Of a stretch of 64,000 nucleotides of DNA, positions 45,242 to 55,218 are shown one piece after another. A program made the position numbers and the translations under genes. Each line of letters begins with the position of its first letter. Position 1 is the stretch's first letter. The stretch comes from Halobacteriales archaeon YIM A00013 (GTDB taxonomy: Archaea; Halobacteriota; Halobacteria; Halobacteriales; Haloarculaceae), in the NCBI GenBank assembly GCA_025041195.1, contig JAKCFM010000002.1, forward strand, positions 558,001 through 622,000. The letters run 5' to 3'. The notes beneath the pieces are model-generated. The model saw only the letters and a program-made list of their open reading frames with translations. It did not search any database and was not told the origin of the DNA.

Positions 45242-45467
45242 GGCATACACCCCATTCCACTGTTGCCACACTCAGTGTCAGCCATCGTCGCGCAGACTTC
45301 CGATCCAAACCTCTTCCACATGGTTGCACACATTATGACTGTATTTCTGTATTCCAGCCAGGATAGTAATTGCTATCGTTGAAATTCATGGACTATTACA
45401 GGAGATTTCCCCTCATCCGCTCTATTTCTATATGTGGTTAATCAATGCAAATTCGTAATTGTTAGAT

Positions 45468-45596
45468 TTATGGGCTCATTTCACAGCCGCATTCGAATTT
45501 TCCAGGTTGATTGTGTGAATCGATTGCTTCGGTGCGCATCCTGCGTACCGAGCGGGGACCGAGCACGTTCATCTGATTGAGCAATTGCCTAGACAG
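45468..45596 (-). pseudogene. C-terminal fragment of an unidentified gene
   Basis: Read leftward, the frame contains LLNQMNVLGPRSVRRMRTEA and IDSHNQPGKFECGCEMSP before TAA at 45468-45470. This looks like the genuine tail of a protein (mixed charge, no low-complexity), but the frame upstream changes to arginine-rich noise inside the start of the enolase-family gene. It appears to be a 3' relic whose 5' part is gone. The family is not recognised. Confidence 0.35.
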
Positions 45597-45631
45597 TACA
45601 GTTAAGTGAAGTTTGATTGTAGTAAACATAC

Positions 45632-46879
45632 ATGAAAATTGTATCCGTTGATGGATATGCACTGTCCTCTCCGATCGAACCGACGCAGGAGCGGTATTTC
45701 CACGGTGGGACACGCCGACTTCACAAGCGCGATGTCGTGCTAGTTGTGATCGAGACGGCCGACGGCGAGCGGGGGGTCGCGACGGCTGGCGCGAGCAGTT
45801 CGGCAATGCGCGAGTTTTTCGACGACGCATCACAAGCGACGTTCGCCACGCTGGTCAACGGACCGGTGGCCGATATCCTCGAAGGAAGGACGGTCTCCGA
45901 AATCGAATCGCTGCCCGGAATACTCTCGGCGGCGTCACTCCCAGCCCATCTCCACCACGAAGCCGTGGCCGCCCTGGAGGTTGCGCTGTTCGACTGTCGT
46001 GGTCGTGAGCTCGGCGCACCAATTTACTCGTTGCTCGCCGATCGAAGCGACTGTTCGCCGACACAATCAATGGAGCTCTACGCTAGCGCCGGCATGTATA
46101 TGGAACCCGAAGGCTACGCCCGGCAGGCAGCACAGCTTGAAGCAGTTGGCTTTGCGGGCTATAAATATCGGCCGGGGATTGGGCCGGCCGCCGATCGGCG
46201 GACGATTGATCTCCTCACGGAGACGGTCGAAGAGATGGCGATCCAGCTCGATGGCCACACATGGTGGAAGATCGAATCCGGGTACGATCATGAGACCATC
46301 CGGGATATCACCAGCTATGCGGCCGACCGCGGCGCACTCTGGGTTGAAGAACCAGTCGCGCCCGATGATTACGACGGCTATCGCTCGCTCGCTTCGACCG
46401 GTGCGCCACTGGCAGGCGGTGAGAGCGAACCCTCACCGACGGGGCTGTGTGAACTGATTCGGACCGGTGGTATCGACTACTGCCAGGGCGACGTTCGCCA
46501 CCACGGCTATCTGGGCTGTCTGCAGGCTGTCGAAGCCTGTCGGACCGCTGGGATCGCGTTCGTTCCGCATAATTTCGGCACCTGGCTCGGGCTCGTTGCG
46601 AACGCACATCTGGTTGCCGGGACACCTGGTTCACAGCTGCTGGAGTATCCAGTCTTCGATGGCGATCCAGCGGTGTTCGATGCCGGCTTAGACGCCGCGG
46701 CCGGAATGTATCCGTTCGATCTGGCGTTCGACATCATCGAAGAGACGCTCTCGATCGATGGTGGGACGTTTCAGGTGCCAGATGGACCGGGGCTCGGCGT
46801 TACCGTCGATCTCGATATCATCGAATCGTATCCGTTTCAGGAGGGTCCCTGGACCGAGTTTATCTACGACGACCAGTAA
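45632..46879 (+). CDS. Enolase-superfamily (mandelate racemase/muconate lactonizing type) sugar-acid dehydratase
   Basis: A 415-residue protein with the MR/MLE capping domain (MKIVSVDGYALSSPI ... VALFDCRGRELGAPIYSLL) and an (alpha/beta)7-beta barrel. Probable catalytic and metal residues are in GYKYRPG (Lys), IQLDGHTWW (Asp), WVEEPVAP (Glu) and GGESEP (Glu), with FVPHNFGTW for the distal His. It probably dehydrates an aldonic or uronic-derived acid to a 2-keto-3-deoxy acid. It is the only undamaged one of three enolase-superfamily genes in the window. A TATA-like TTTGATTGTAG lies about 20-25 nt upstream. Confidence 0.88.
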   Translation: MKIVSVDGYALSSPIEPTQERYFHGGTRRLHKRDVVLVVIETADGERGVATAGASSSAMREFFDDASQATFATLVNGPVADILEGRTVSEIESLPGILSAASLPAHLHHEAVAALEVALFDCRGRELGAPIYSLLADRSDCSPTQSMELYASAGMYMEPEGYARQAAQLEAVGFAGYKYRPGIGPAADRRTIDLLTETVEEMAIQLDGHTWWKIESGYDHETIRDITSYAADRGALWVEEPVAPDDYDGYRSLASTGAPLAGGESEPSPTGLCELIRTGGIDYCQGDVRHHGYLGCLQAVEACRTAGIAFVPHNFGTWLGLVANAHLVAGTPGSQLLEYPVFDGDPAVFDAGLDAAAGMYPFDLAFDIIEETLSIDGGTFQVPDGPGLGVTVDLDIIESYPFQEGPWTEFIYDDQ

Positions 46880-47114
46880 CGGCGGAGGCATACCCAACTC
46901 GACTGCCCACAGCGTTTCACTGGTGGTCTGTGTCCCAGTCTGAGCGATAGCGTTCTCCACGACCGAACGCTATTGCACCGTTGGCCCCGCTGTGCAGTCC
47001 CATCATCTTTGACCCTCGCGAAATCGACGGGCATCCACCGTTCACTAGTCGCATGTGTATTTGCGAGCGTCGAACGTCGTTCAGCGTGGGCGCACCATTC
47101 ACCAGTGGGGATGG

Positions 47115-47123
47115 TTTTTTATA
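47115..47123 (+). promoter_or_regulatory. TATA box of the creatininase-family gene
   Basis: TTTTTTATA ends 24 nt before the ATG at 47148. It supports that start over frame openings from 47055. Confidence 0.55.
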
Positions 47124-47147
47124 CGTAGCATCGAAGAATCGTTCGTG

Positions 47148-47945
47148 ATGCGTACTGAATCGACTACTCCTGCCGTTGCGTGGGAGCAGCTTTCGTATTC
47201 CGCAATTCGTGAGTGTGGTGACCGCGACGGGTCCGTCCTCGTGGTTCCGATTGGGAGCATCGAACAGCACGGCACCCATCTGCCAGTCGGCACCGACACG
47301 CTCCTCGTTGATGCCGTTGGCTCGGCAGGCGCTGAGCGACTTGCTGACTCGATACCGCTTCTCGTAACGCCACCGATCTGGACAGGGTTTTCACCCCATC
47401 ACATGTCCTTCGGTGGTACAATAACGCTCGAACACTCACACATGATGCGCCTCCTAGAGGATGTGTGTGCGAGCGCCCTTGAGAACGGCTTCGACGCGCT
47501 CGTCTTGCTCAACGGCCACGGTGGGAATATGGCAGTAATCGACAGTCTCGTCAGCACAGTGGGCGTCTCAAATCCCGACACACGGATTCTTGGCACGACC
47601 TACTTCACCCTCGTTACCGACGCCATTTCCGACGTGAGAGACAGCGAACTCGGGGGAATGGCACACGGAGGCGAGTTCGAGACCTCGCTCATGATGCATC
47701 TGTATCCGGAACTGGTTGGAGATGAACCTGAAGGAACGATGATGGATGAACCGTATGAAAAAGCCGGACAGGACCTCCATGATGGCGGTGTGCTCAGCGT
47801 CTATCGAGGGTTTGAGGAGTACTCTCGTACTGGTGCGATCGGCGCACCGGAGCTGGCAACCGAGCAAAAGGGACGTATCATCTTCGAGCGGATCGTTGAT
47901 GAATTCAGTTCGCTTCTGGTCGATGTGCACGAGGAAAATCGGTGA
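47148..47945 (+). CDS. Creatininase-family amidohydrolase
   Basis: A 265-residue protein. VVPIGSIEQHGTHLPVGTDT gives the metal-binding Glu, His and Asp, followed by LVLLNGHGGNMAVI with the glycine-rich turn and His, and AHGGEFETSLMM with the last metal Glu. The family includes creatininase, MftE-type peptidases and the F420 or riboflavin-pathway amidases (ArfB-like), all dinuclear metal enzymes acting on amide or cyclic amide bonds. The substrate is unknown. It stands alone with its own promoter, 269 nt after the enolase-family gene. Confidence 0.88.
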   Translation: MRTESTTPAVAWEQLSYSAIRECGDRDGSVLVVPIGSIEQHGTHLPVGTDTLLVDAVGSAGAERLADSIPLLVTPPIWTGFSPHHMSFGGTITLEHSHMMRLLEDVCASALENGFDALVLLNGHGGNMAVIDSLVSTVGVSNPDTRILGTTYFTLVTDAISDVRDSELGGMAHGGEFETSLMMHLYPELVGDEPEGTMMDEPYEKAGQDLHDGGVLSVYRGFEEYSRTGAIGAPELATEQKGRIIFERIVDEFSSLLVDVHEENR

Positions 47946-48360
47946 CGGCATTGAAAGCAGACGAACGTTCGATTCTATGCGGTTGATAGCGCTCACACTG
48001 CAATTCACCACAAGCTATAAATCATACTTGTTCCACTATGGTGGTGTCACGTGAGCAAACTGCTGGTGGGTCACGGGCACGACGGAGTCGTTCGGAGCCC
48101 CAGGTAGCTCACGGTTACCCCTTGATAATGACAGCTAACAGATGAACTTTCCTGAAAGCAGTTAGACTCGGTCTCGCAAGCTCTCCGTTTGGTGTCCAGT
48201 CTGCAAACGCAGCAAACGCCACAACAGCCACAATCGAGTCCGAAGCCGTGTCGGTGACGGTGGCAGCGGATCCCCCCGGATCATCGAGTACGCACACACA
48301 GACGGGGGGCCAGTTGTACGGCACCAGTGACCAACTTTCGACCGTTCTGATGACGGGACG
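47946..48360. other. Intergenic / eroded region before the epimerase fragment
   Basis: No intact gene. The epimerase frame is closed here by TGA at 48328 and the sequence upstream in that frame is not protein-like. The Rossmann half of the epimerase is not found in any frame. Confidence 0.35.
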
Positions 48361-48999
48361 GCGTATTCGCTGTCGGTTAGCTCCACCGTTCGAAACGATG
48401 CGATCGAGTACCAACTTGTGATATCTTCCATATCGGTAACGATCAACTGCTCGATTCAGGTGTCGGAATCGACCGTTGCGTTTACTGTCACTGCCATCCA
48501 GGAGGGTGGCTCGGAAAATGGCGATTACTTCGATTCAGTGGCAGATCGCTCCGCGCAGTCTGAACTTGTTAGCTGGCCGTATGCGTTCGGCCATCACGCA
48601 GATTCTGCGACGCCGATCACCTCGCTACGACTGCCCTGGGTCGCGTGTCGGGATTCGCTTTTCGAGACGTTCAATGGCGTGAATCGGTCGCTCGATGCGG
48701 TTACTGACGACGGCTCGCTGTTTGGCCTCGACGATCTCTTCGCGTATATAGAGCGAACTGACGCCGCCCGGCTCGCACTGGCGGCTACTGGGGCACCGTT
48801 CGATGGTCACGAACGGTTCTGGGGCGTTGCAAAAACCACGTTCGCTGCTGTTGCGACCGCCGATCTCGTGGAAACGTGCTATCCAGACGCTACTGCAGCG
48901 CAACCGTTCAGTGGTCACAGTGAGCTCGTTTCGACGTCGAAGGCCGATCGATTGCTGGGTGGAAGCCCACACATTGCCTATCTTTCGACGAACCGGTAA
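48361..48999 (+). pseudogene. NAD-dependent epimerase/dehydratase, C-terminal fragment
   Basis: From about 48400 the frame reads IEYQLVISSISV, like the strand carrying the Ser/Thr of extended SDR epimerases (V-x-T-S-S-x-x-V). It goes on to SWPYAFGHH, TSLRLPWVACRDSLFETFN, LFAYIERTDAARLALAA, GHERFWGVA and a normal C-terminal STSKADRLLGGSPHIAY. The N-terminal glycine-rich NAD-binding half is missing, and the expected active-site YxxxK has been lost. A GTG at 48418 could still start a product, but it could not bind NAD. It is a 5'-truncated gene. Confidence 0.7.
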
Positions 49000-49303
49000 C
49001 GCCAACCGTCGTCCCTGAGTAATTTTCAGGTGGGTGAACCACGGGCGCTACAGAGCTCTGACTACATATCAATGGTCCACTATTCTCGCTCATCTCTCGT
49101 TCCATCGAGAATAAGTGTATATTAGATAGAATTTACATGTTGTGTGATGCTGGTGATGAATCCACATTTGTGAGTACTACTACGTATGGATATAACGAGT
49201 GTGCTGTATTCATAATTGAAATATGATAGAAAATGAGTACACTATCGCCCCATAGACAGCTCCAACGCATCTCTTTCAAATATAATTAACTAGTATATTT
49301 TTT
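49000..49303. other. AT-rich intergenic region
   Basis: About 300 bp, very AT-rich towards the right end (TAACTAGTATATTTTTTTTA just downstream of the small membrane gene). The T-rich run on the plus strand at 49286-49306 could mark transcription ends. No gene was seen. Confidence 0.35.
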
Positions 49304-49642
49304 TTATCGAATCCCGCGCACGAACGATCCGAATACCGCTGCGAGAACAACACCACCGACGGCGACTATCGACACCCTCGACATCGCACGGAACGTATCG
49401 AGATCACCTGTCATTGCAAGCGAAACGAGAAATACACCAACAAAGAGCATGCCAAAGCCAATTCCTGCAGCGATTCCGCGACCGACAGTTCGTTGGACTA
49501 GCGCAACGAGTGCCGCTCCAACGTATACGCCGAACCAGTGCATCCATCCGAGACCAATACCGACCACGACCGCCACCGCGGTCGCGAGCCAGCGCTGTCG
49601 CGTCGTCGATCGCAACTCCTCCAGGGTATTGGGGACGCTCAT
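49304..49642 (-). CDS. Small integral membrane protein, partner of the acylase
   Basis: A 112-residue protein with three or four hydrophobic segments (LATAVAVVVGIGLGWMHWFG, VGAALVALVQRTVGRGIAAG, GFGMLFVGVFLVSLAMT, SIVAVGGVVLAAVFGSFV) and a short charged N-terminus. Its start overlaps the stop of the penicillin-acylase-family gene (ATGA at 49639-49642), so the two are translationally coupled. No known family is recognised. The coupling suggests a membrane function linked to the exported acylase. Confidence 0.75.
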   Translation of the reverse strand: MSVPNTLEELRSTTRQRWLATAVAVVVGIGLGWMHWFGVYVGAALVALVQRTVGRGIAAGIGFGMLFVGVFLVSLAMTGDLDTFRAMSRVSIVAVGGVVLAAVFGSFVRGIR

Positions 49643-52056
49643 TGTTCGCCCTCCGTGAACGTCACCGTCGGTTCATCGGGCATCTCGAGTCCAATGTTCA
49701 TGTACTTCACGTCGGCCCAGCGTTTGAGTTGATCGTGGTAGTGATCAGACATCGGATTGCCGTTGTTGCCACCTGGGAAGGTCCCTTCCGATGGCCCGTC
49801 GGATTTGTCCATCGGACAGATCTGTCGCCAGCTGCTTCCGATGGCAGTATCTCGCCGAAAATTGTTGAGCGACCCCTCCCCGCCGTCGGTTGGTATGGGT
49901 GGATACGCCAGCCAGTCCTGCTGCAGTTTGTGTTTGAAATCCGCTGTGTTGAAATCGCCGTACGTCTCCCAGCCCTCCTTTTCGAGTTCCGTGGCCGTTC
50001 GCTCGAGTGCTTTTTGAATGGCCACTGGCCTGCCCTCCGGGAACCAGTCCGAGCCAGGATCGAGCGTCACCGTCACCCACTGATCGCCGTAGTACTCCTC
50101 GGGATCGCGCCGATCGTCGAGCGCCTCCGCAAGCCTGGGCTTAAAAACCACATCCCGATAATGCGGAATAAAACGCGAGAAGATCAACGCCGCTCGAGAA
50201 TCTCGATCCATGTGGTAGTCCCAGTCCGACAGCGCTTCGAGCAGTTCGGCCGCCTTCTCATCGATTTCGTTGCTTGCCGCGAGCATCTTCGGGACGAATA
50301 TTGCCGCCCGTTCGTCGTGAGTGTCTCGCTGGAGCGATTTCATGAACTCCCGATCGATCGGCTCGCCGGATGTGACGCGCTCGTCGAGACGTTCGTTGAG
50401 GCGAATTCCTCGAAACGGTGTCGCATACGACGCGGACAGATAGTGAGAGAAAGATTCGTCATCGACGATGCGTTGGTTGGCGGTACCAAGATACTCGGGA
50501 TTGATTTCGTGGGGCATCTCCTCAAACGGGATGACGCCCCCGTTCTCATCCCATGTCGAGATTCCATACGGCGTGAACCCGGGCCACTCACCCGCTTTAT
50601 CCGAGCCGTTGAAGACGCGATTCGCCGCGACTGGTTCGCCATCCGTTTTTCTGATCGGCACCTTCCCAACCACCTGATACAGCGTCTCGCCGTCGCGATT
50701 GGCGTACACGAAGTTCAACGACGGCAGATCGAACAGCGAAAGCGCTTCGCGAGCCTCTTTGAGACTCTCGCTCCGGAGTAAATTCAGCAGGCCCTCCCCG
50801 GTTCGGGTTGCTGTCAGCCCCGTCCAGGCAACCGCGATCGGCTCTTGTAACTCGTCGCCATCGGACTCGTGGTCAACTACCGGGCCGTGTACTGTCCGTT
50901 TTACAGTCACTTCCTGATCATCACCGTCTGCGACTGGCACCGTTTTCGTCTCGGTGTCGAACGATCGGTACTCATCACCGTATCTGTATTTCCCGTCGTT
51001 CGTCTCGTAGCTGTAGAAGTCGATTCCGTCGGTGTATGCGACAGTCACTCCCCAGGCACAGTGCTCCGTTTCGCCAACGATCGGAAACGGAATGCCAGAA
51101 AGGGTGACCCCGCGAACGTGGGTTTTTGGCCCCTTCAGATGCATCTCGTACCACACCGGCGGTGCCAACAACGGAACGTGCGGGTCGTTTGCCATCATCG
51201 GTGCGCCAGATTCCGTGTGCTCTGGTCCGATAACCCACGAGTTTGATCCGATCCCCTGCGGTGATTCGAACGATGATAGCCACTCGGTCAGTCCCGGAGT
51301 TACTGCAGTGGGCCGTATGCGATCTGTTGATCCGTTAGCATTCCCTAACTCGTTGTCATCCAGAATGGTGGCATCGTGGTCGTAGCGATGAGGGTAGAGC
51401 TCATTTGCCACGTCCTCGCCCATCTCAGCTGCGATCGTTGCCTTGCGAAGCGTCCGGAAACTTCCAGTAAACGACCAGGCCGTTTGTTTTTCTGCCAGCA
51501 TCGTCGCCACGGGAGTCCATGGCTCGGGTTCATAGTCGAGCAAATCGAACTCTGGAGGAAGCGGCCGATCGAGATGTCTGTTGACTCCCTCGGCAAACGC
51601 CTCCATCAGCGTAGCCGACTCCATTCCTTTCATCCGCTCCCAGGTCGCCTCAGCTGCAGCCTCGAAGTTCAGCTTCGTGTGGAACCGGTCCTGAGCAACG
51701 ACTTGCTCACCAATCACCGCTGCAAGCCGGCCACTCATCTGCCGACGGACCAGATCCATCATGAACAGCCGGTCGGCTCCCTGTGCGTAACCCGCGGCGA
51801 AAAACAACGCAGCCTCAGAATCGGCTTCGATGTGCGGGACACCGCTGTCGTCGTAGCTGATTGTAGCCCCTCCGTACGGGCTCGAGACCGAAGCGGGAAG
51901 CGATCGATCGCGCGTGTCCCACAGCGATCCGCTGCCTGCAGCGAACCGATCGAGTAGATCTCCACCACCCGCCCCCATTCCGACTGCACCGATTGCGGCA
52001 AGGCTCCCAAGCACTCGCCGCCGTGTTATCTCTTTATCCATGGAACTTGGTTTCAT
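49639..52056 (-). CDS. Penicillin acylase family Ntn-hydrolase, Tat-exported
   Basis: An 805-residue precursor. EITRRRVLGSLAAIGAVGMG is a twin-arginine signal. The alpha chain (about 55-268) has SSPYGGATISYDDSGVPHIE and AAGYAQGADRLFMMDLVRRQ. Autocleavage is expected at GIG-SNSWVIGPEHTESG, with Ser271 as the new N-terminal nucleophile of the beta chain, followed by MMANDPHVPLLAPPVWYEMH. Family members hydrolyse penicillin side chains, N-acyl homoserine lactones or other N-acyl amides outside the cell. ATG 52056 or 52041 could start it. It forms a two-gene unit with the small membrane gene. Confidence 0.92.
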   Translation of the reverse strand: MKPSSMDKEITRRRVLGSLAAIGAVGMGAGGGDLLDRFAAGSGSLWDTRDRSLPASVSSPYGGATISYDDSGVPHIEADSEAALFFAAGYAQGADRLFMMDLVRRQMSGRLAAVIGEQVVAQDRFHTKLNFEAAAEATWERMKGMESATLMEAFAEGVNRHLDRPLPPEFDLLDYEPEPWTPVATMLAEKQTAWSFTGSFRTLRKATIAAEMGEDVANELYPHRYDHDATILDDNELGNANGSTDRIRPTAVTPGLTEWLSSFESPQGIGSNSWVIGPEHTESGAPMMANDPHVPLLAPPVWYEMHLKGPKTHVRGVTLSGIPFPIVGETEHCAWGVTVAYTDGIDFYSYETNDGKYRYGDEYRSFDTETKTVPVADGDDQEVTVKRTVHGPVVDHESDGDELQEPIAVAWTGLTATRTGEGLLNLLRSESLKEAREALSLFDLPSLNFVYANRDGETLYQVVGKVPIRKTDGEPVAANRVFNGSDKAGEWPGFTPYGISTWDENGGVIPFEEMPHEINPEYLGTANQRIVDDESFSHYLSASYATPFRGIRLNERLDERVTSGEPIDREFMKSLQRDTHDERAAIFVPKMLAASNEIDEKAAELLEALSDWDYHMDRDSRAALIFSRFIPHYRDVVFKPRLAEALDDRRDPEEYYGDQWVTVTLDPGSDWFPEGRPVAIQKALERTATELEKEGWETYGDFNTADFKHKLQQDWLAYPPIPTDGGEGSLNNFRRDTAIGSSWRQICPMDKSDGPSEGTFPGGNNGNPMSDHYHDQLKRWADVKYMNIGLEMPDEPTVTFTEGEQ

Positions 52057-52172
52057 TGGTCATTATACAGTCTTTCGATCTATTCGGTGTCACACTCGGA
52101 TCGCTGGAAGTTCCGTTCGGGTCCCACGCATCAAAACCGTGATACGTTACTCATACTCGGCCAGTGTACGCA

Positions 52173-53168
52173 TCACAGCGTCGAGATCCACATTCGCCGG
52201 CGGAGCTGTCGTTTCCTGAGGGCGAAATATACAAGTTCAATGACACTATAACAAATAAGTAATCCTACGATCGCCGGTGTCTGATTCGCCGTGATCAGGA
52301 TGAACACGACTGCACTTACTAACGTTCCGAGCCCGAGCAGTTTGAGCGGCCTCGGCGTGAAGGTAACCGCTGCGTTCTTCCACAGCGCTTCGAACACCAC
52401 GGGGAGCCTCCGGAGGGCAACTGCCTTCAGACTCACCACAATGGCAAGAAACACCGACAGGACCACCGACGGATTCGCAAGGCCACGAAGAATGACCGGT
52501 GGAACGCCAAGCACGAGTAGTGCCACGTGTGGCGTCTCAAACCGTGGATGGACCGGCGGCGACGGATCGAGGAATCACGTCATCACGAGCGGCGCGCATG
52601 AGCGTCCGCGAGAAATCGGTGTACGTGGTACTGATCGAGTTAGTCCGCCGCCGACAACACCGACCGCGAGAAACGCAGCCAGTGGTTCTGGCAGGAACGT
52701 CCGGCCGGCTTCGACGACGGCACCCTCAACATTGACGAGTGCGCCGTGATGAACCACGCCAACGAACACAGACACCAGCAGCGCAAACAGCGTCAGTGTG
52801 ATGGCGGCTGCGTAGCCGAGCACCCTCGGAATCGATGTTGTGGGATTGTGAAGCTCCTCATCGAGCGCAACAATCATCGAAAAGCCCAGCAATGGGAAAT
52901 ACAGCGAGACCACTGCGAGTCCAAACTCGCCGACGCCGTGGGGAAACAGCGGCGTATAGTTCCCTGGATCGACCACGAGGGCGCCGGGTACGATGAACAC
53001 CCCCATGCTCAGGAGGAGAATGGCAAATATGACGCTCGGACCGGCACTGCCAGCGAGTGGTCCTGGGAGGGTGAAGATGCTGACCCCGATGACCTTGCCG
53101 ACGAGCAGCGCGGTCGCGCCGGCCGCCGAGAGGCTGCCAGTCGCCAGCTGTCGATTGCTGGCTGCCAT
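52173..53168 (-). pseudogene. APC-family amino acid permease, broken by deletion and frameshifts
   Basis: Pieces of one permease lie in order on the minus strand. 53168-52575 gives the N-terminal helix GATALLVGKVIGVSIFTLPG. After a jump it continues with YFPLLGFSMIVALDEELHNP and the next helices, then goes out of frame near 52640. In another frame, about 52640-52540 reads TTYTDFSRTLMRAARDDVIP. From 52526 the first frame register returns with ALLVLGVPPVILRGLANPSV and three C-terminal membrane segments to 52173. Several helices between the first two pieces are deleted. The gene starts 3 nt after the damaged metallo-hydrolase gene, so both once formed an operon. Confidence 0.75.
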
Positions 53169-53170
53169 TG

Positions 53171-54394
53171 TCAGCGAAACCTCCGTCCCTCGCTGGCATA
53201 CGCGGCGGCCGATGCGTAGATGTTCTTCGACAGCAGATCGTCTGTCCGATCGGCACGGCGCTCATACACGTCCATCACGACGGATTGAATTCGCTCGTTG
53301 TCAGGGGACGCCTCAAGTGCGAAGTCTGCGAGATGACAGGCACGCCGGAGTTCACCGTTGGCTGTGAGCGTTGCAATGCGATCGAGAACGGCAGCAACGC
53401 CGCCTGCGAGGCAGACAATCTCGGCTGCTAGATCGCTTCGGGCTGCAGGCTTGAGCTCGCTTGGTCGCCCGGACCACCAGCCGCCGTAGCGCCGAATCAC
53501 GTTTCGAACGATAAACGCTCCCGCGTCGTACACCTCCTGCAGCCAGGGTTCGCCGGGCTCAGGAAGCTCAATTTCTGATACGATGTCGACGTGTGGCGGA
53601 GCGCCATCATTGAGCAGTTCGATCGTCCGGTCAACGATGGTGTCGAGATACGCAGCGCCCGTTTGCAGACGCGTTGCGATTGCGTCGGGATCGTCGACGA
53701 TTGGTTCACCGTGGCCGGGACAGAGCGTGCCTGGGTTGCATGCCGCAATTCGGCGGAGTTCATCGGCCCATTCGGTTGGATACCGCTGTACCTTCTGCGG
53801 ATTACCAGCATTCGGGGCCACGGAAATGACGAAAACCCCCGAACAGACCACGTCCCGTTCTGGACAGTAGAGCAAGGTGTGGTCGTCAGTTTCTCCACGG
53901 CCGTGATGGAGTTCGAACGTGAGTTCGCCAACTTCGAGTGTCATCGCCTCCTCGTACGTCGTCGTTGGTGGGTGTGTCGGCCAGCCGAATCCGGATTGCT
54001 GGCTAGCATCCCCGGTCGTCCCGCCAAACTGCCGGCTGTTAATCGCATCGTTGTGGCCGGCCGTCAGCTCGTATCGATCGAACCGGGCTTCGATCGCTTC
54101 GTGGCCGATCACTGTCGGTGGCTACTGCCTGTCTGTGAGATACGCGTCGAGCCCAAAGGCATGGTCCATGTGGCCGTGCGTGTAGATCGCCGTGTGAACC
54201 GGCGCGGTGGTCTTCTCGCGCAGGGTGCGTGCGATTTCGTCGGCCATCGCACGCAGTTCGGTATCGACGAGCACGAGCCCATCCTCGGTTTCGAACGCCG
54301 TGACGCCGCTGAACGCCGTACAGTAGTGGACGCCATCTGCGACCGTCGTGCAGTCAATTGATTCGATGAATACATCGATCGCGAACGCGTCCAT
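53171..54394 (-). pseudogene. Alkylsulfatase-like metallo-hydrolase interrupted by one in-frame TAG
   Basis: One frame runs from 54394 (or GTG 54409) to 53171 with a single internal TAG at 54122-54124. Before it are VADGVHYCTAFSGVTAFETE, LVLVDTEL and YTHGHMDHAFGLDAYLTDR with the HxHxDH zinc motif. After it come PPTVIGHEAIEARFDRYELT, LHHGRGETDDHTLLYCPERD, TLCPGHGEPIVDDPD, then the helical EAVYDAGAFIVRN-type dimerisation region of SdsA1-like alkylsulfatases. The protein would be about 407 residues if read through. CAG to TAG would need one base change. It could be a nonsense mutation or a sequencing error; TAG ends other genes here normally. Confidence 0.75.
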
Positions 54395-54464
54395 GCTTGC
54401 GTGTGACACTGGGCTACGTTCGCGATTCGAATGGTTACCTCGTTTCCTTCACATGGCAACCCCT

Positions 54465-55163
54465 TTACGTACGATGGCGTGCTGTCGGCGCTTCCGAGGG
54501 GTGGTCGATACGCTCTTGGACGATCTCGTTGATGAGTGCGTTTTCGATCCGTCGGAGGGTGTCACCGACGTTCGCTTTGGTGCACCCAAGCTGTGTGGCA
54601 ATGTCATCGTAGGTTGCTCGTCGTGGCTGTTCGTAGTAGCCCAGTTTGTGTGCCACCCCTAACACCTCCCGCTGGCGTTCGCTAAGCGTTGCGATGGTTT
54701 CGAGCTGTCCTGGTGCGTATTGGTCAACGCGCTTGATCGTCGTGCTGACGGTATCTGGTGTCGCAGCGAGTGCTCGCTGAATGGCTTCCTCCCGTCCGAT
54801 GAGCGAGAGCTCGACGCCGCCGTCGTCGTGAAACCTGATCGGGCCATCAACCAACAGGCCGTATGCGGCTGGCGACTGTATCATCCCAGCGACCACCGGT
54901 GTCGGTTGGAAATGTATGTAGGCGATGATGGTATCACGCTTCTGTATCAGGCGAAAGTCCGTGGTTGATTCTGCAGTTTCGAGAATTGACCGCACTGTCT
55001 CTCGGGCGCCTGCAAGTTCGTACAGTACCACCGCCGTTCCGTCCGTGAGAATCTGGGGGGAATGGAGCGCAATCGGTGTGACGTCGTCGCAATTTGAAAA
55101 TCTGGCTCCCAGTGACTGGAACCAGCCGTCTGAATGTTTATGAACGATAGTGGCAAATATCAT
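54465..55163 (-). CDS. Bat-type helix-turn-helix transcriptional regulator (HTH_10)
   Basis: A 232-residue protein with the same plan as the regulator at 29392. The N-terminal sensor region (MIFATIVHKHSDGWFQSLG ... ILTDGTAVVLYELAGARETV) is followed by LSERQREVLGVAHKLGYYEQ and TKANVGDTLRRIENALINEI, the HTH_10 domain. The start at 55163 is preferred to a frame opening at 55268. It sits just upstream of the damaged metallo-hydrolase/permease pair on the same strand and may have controlled it. The beta-propeller gene upstream ends 55 nt away. Confidence 0.87.
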   Translation of the reverse strand: MIFATIVHKHSDGWFQSLGARFSNCDDVTPIALHSPQILTDGTAVVLYELAGARETVRSILETAESTTDFRLIQKRDTIIAYIHFQPTPVVAGMIQSPAAYGLLVDGPIRFHDDGGVELSLIGREEAIQRALAATPDTVSTTIKRVDQYAPGQLETIATLSERQREVLGVAHKLGYYEQPRRATYDDIATQLGCTKANVGDTLRRIENALINEIVQERIDHPSEAPTARHRT

Positions 55164-55218
55164 ACTGAATGCATGTGTGAACGAACCTGGAACATGTGAT
55201 TGGTTTTGATACTGACTG

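Noticed and set aside
49414-50781. 455-codon rightward open frame
   Set aside because: Antisense of the penicillin-acylase-family gene; Arg/His-rich without motifs, a common artefact in GC-rich haloarchaeal genes.
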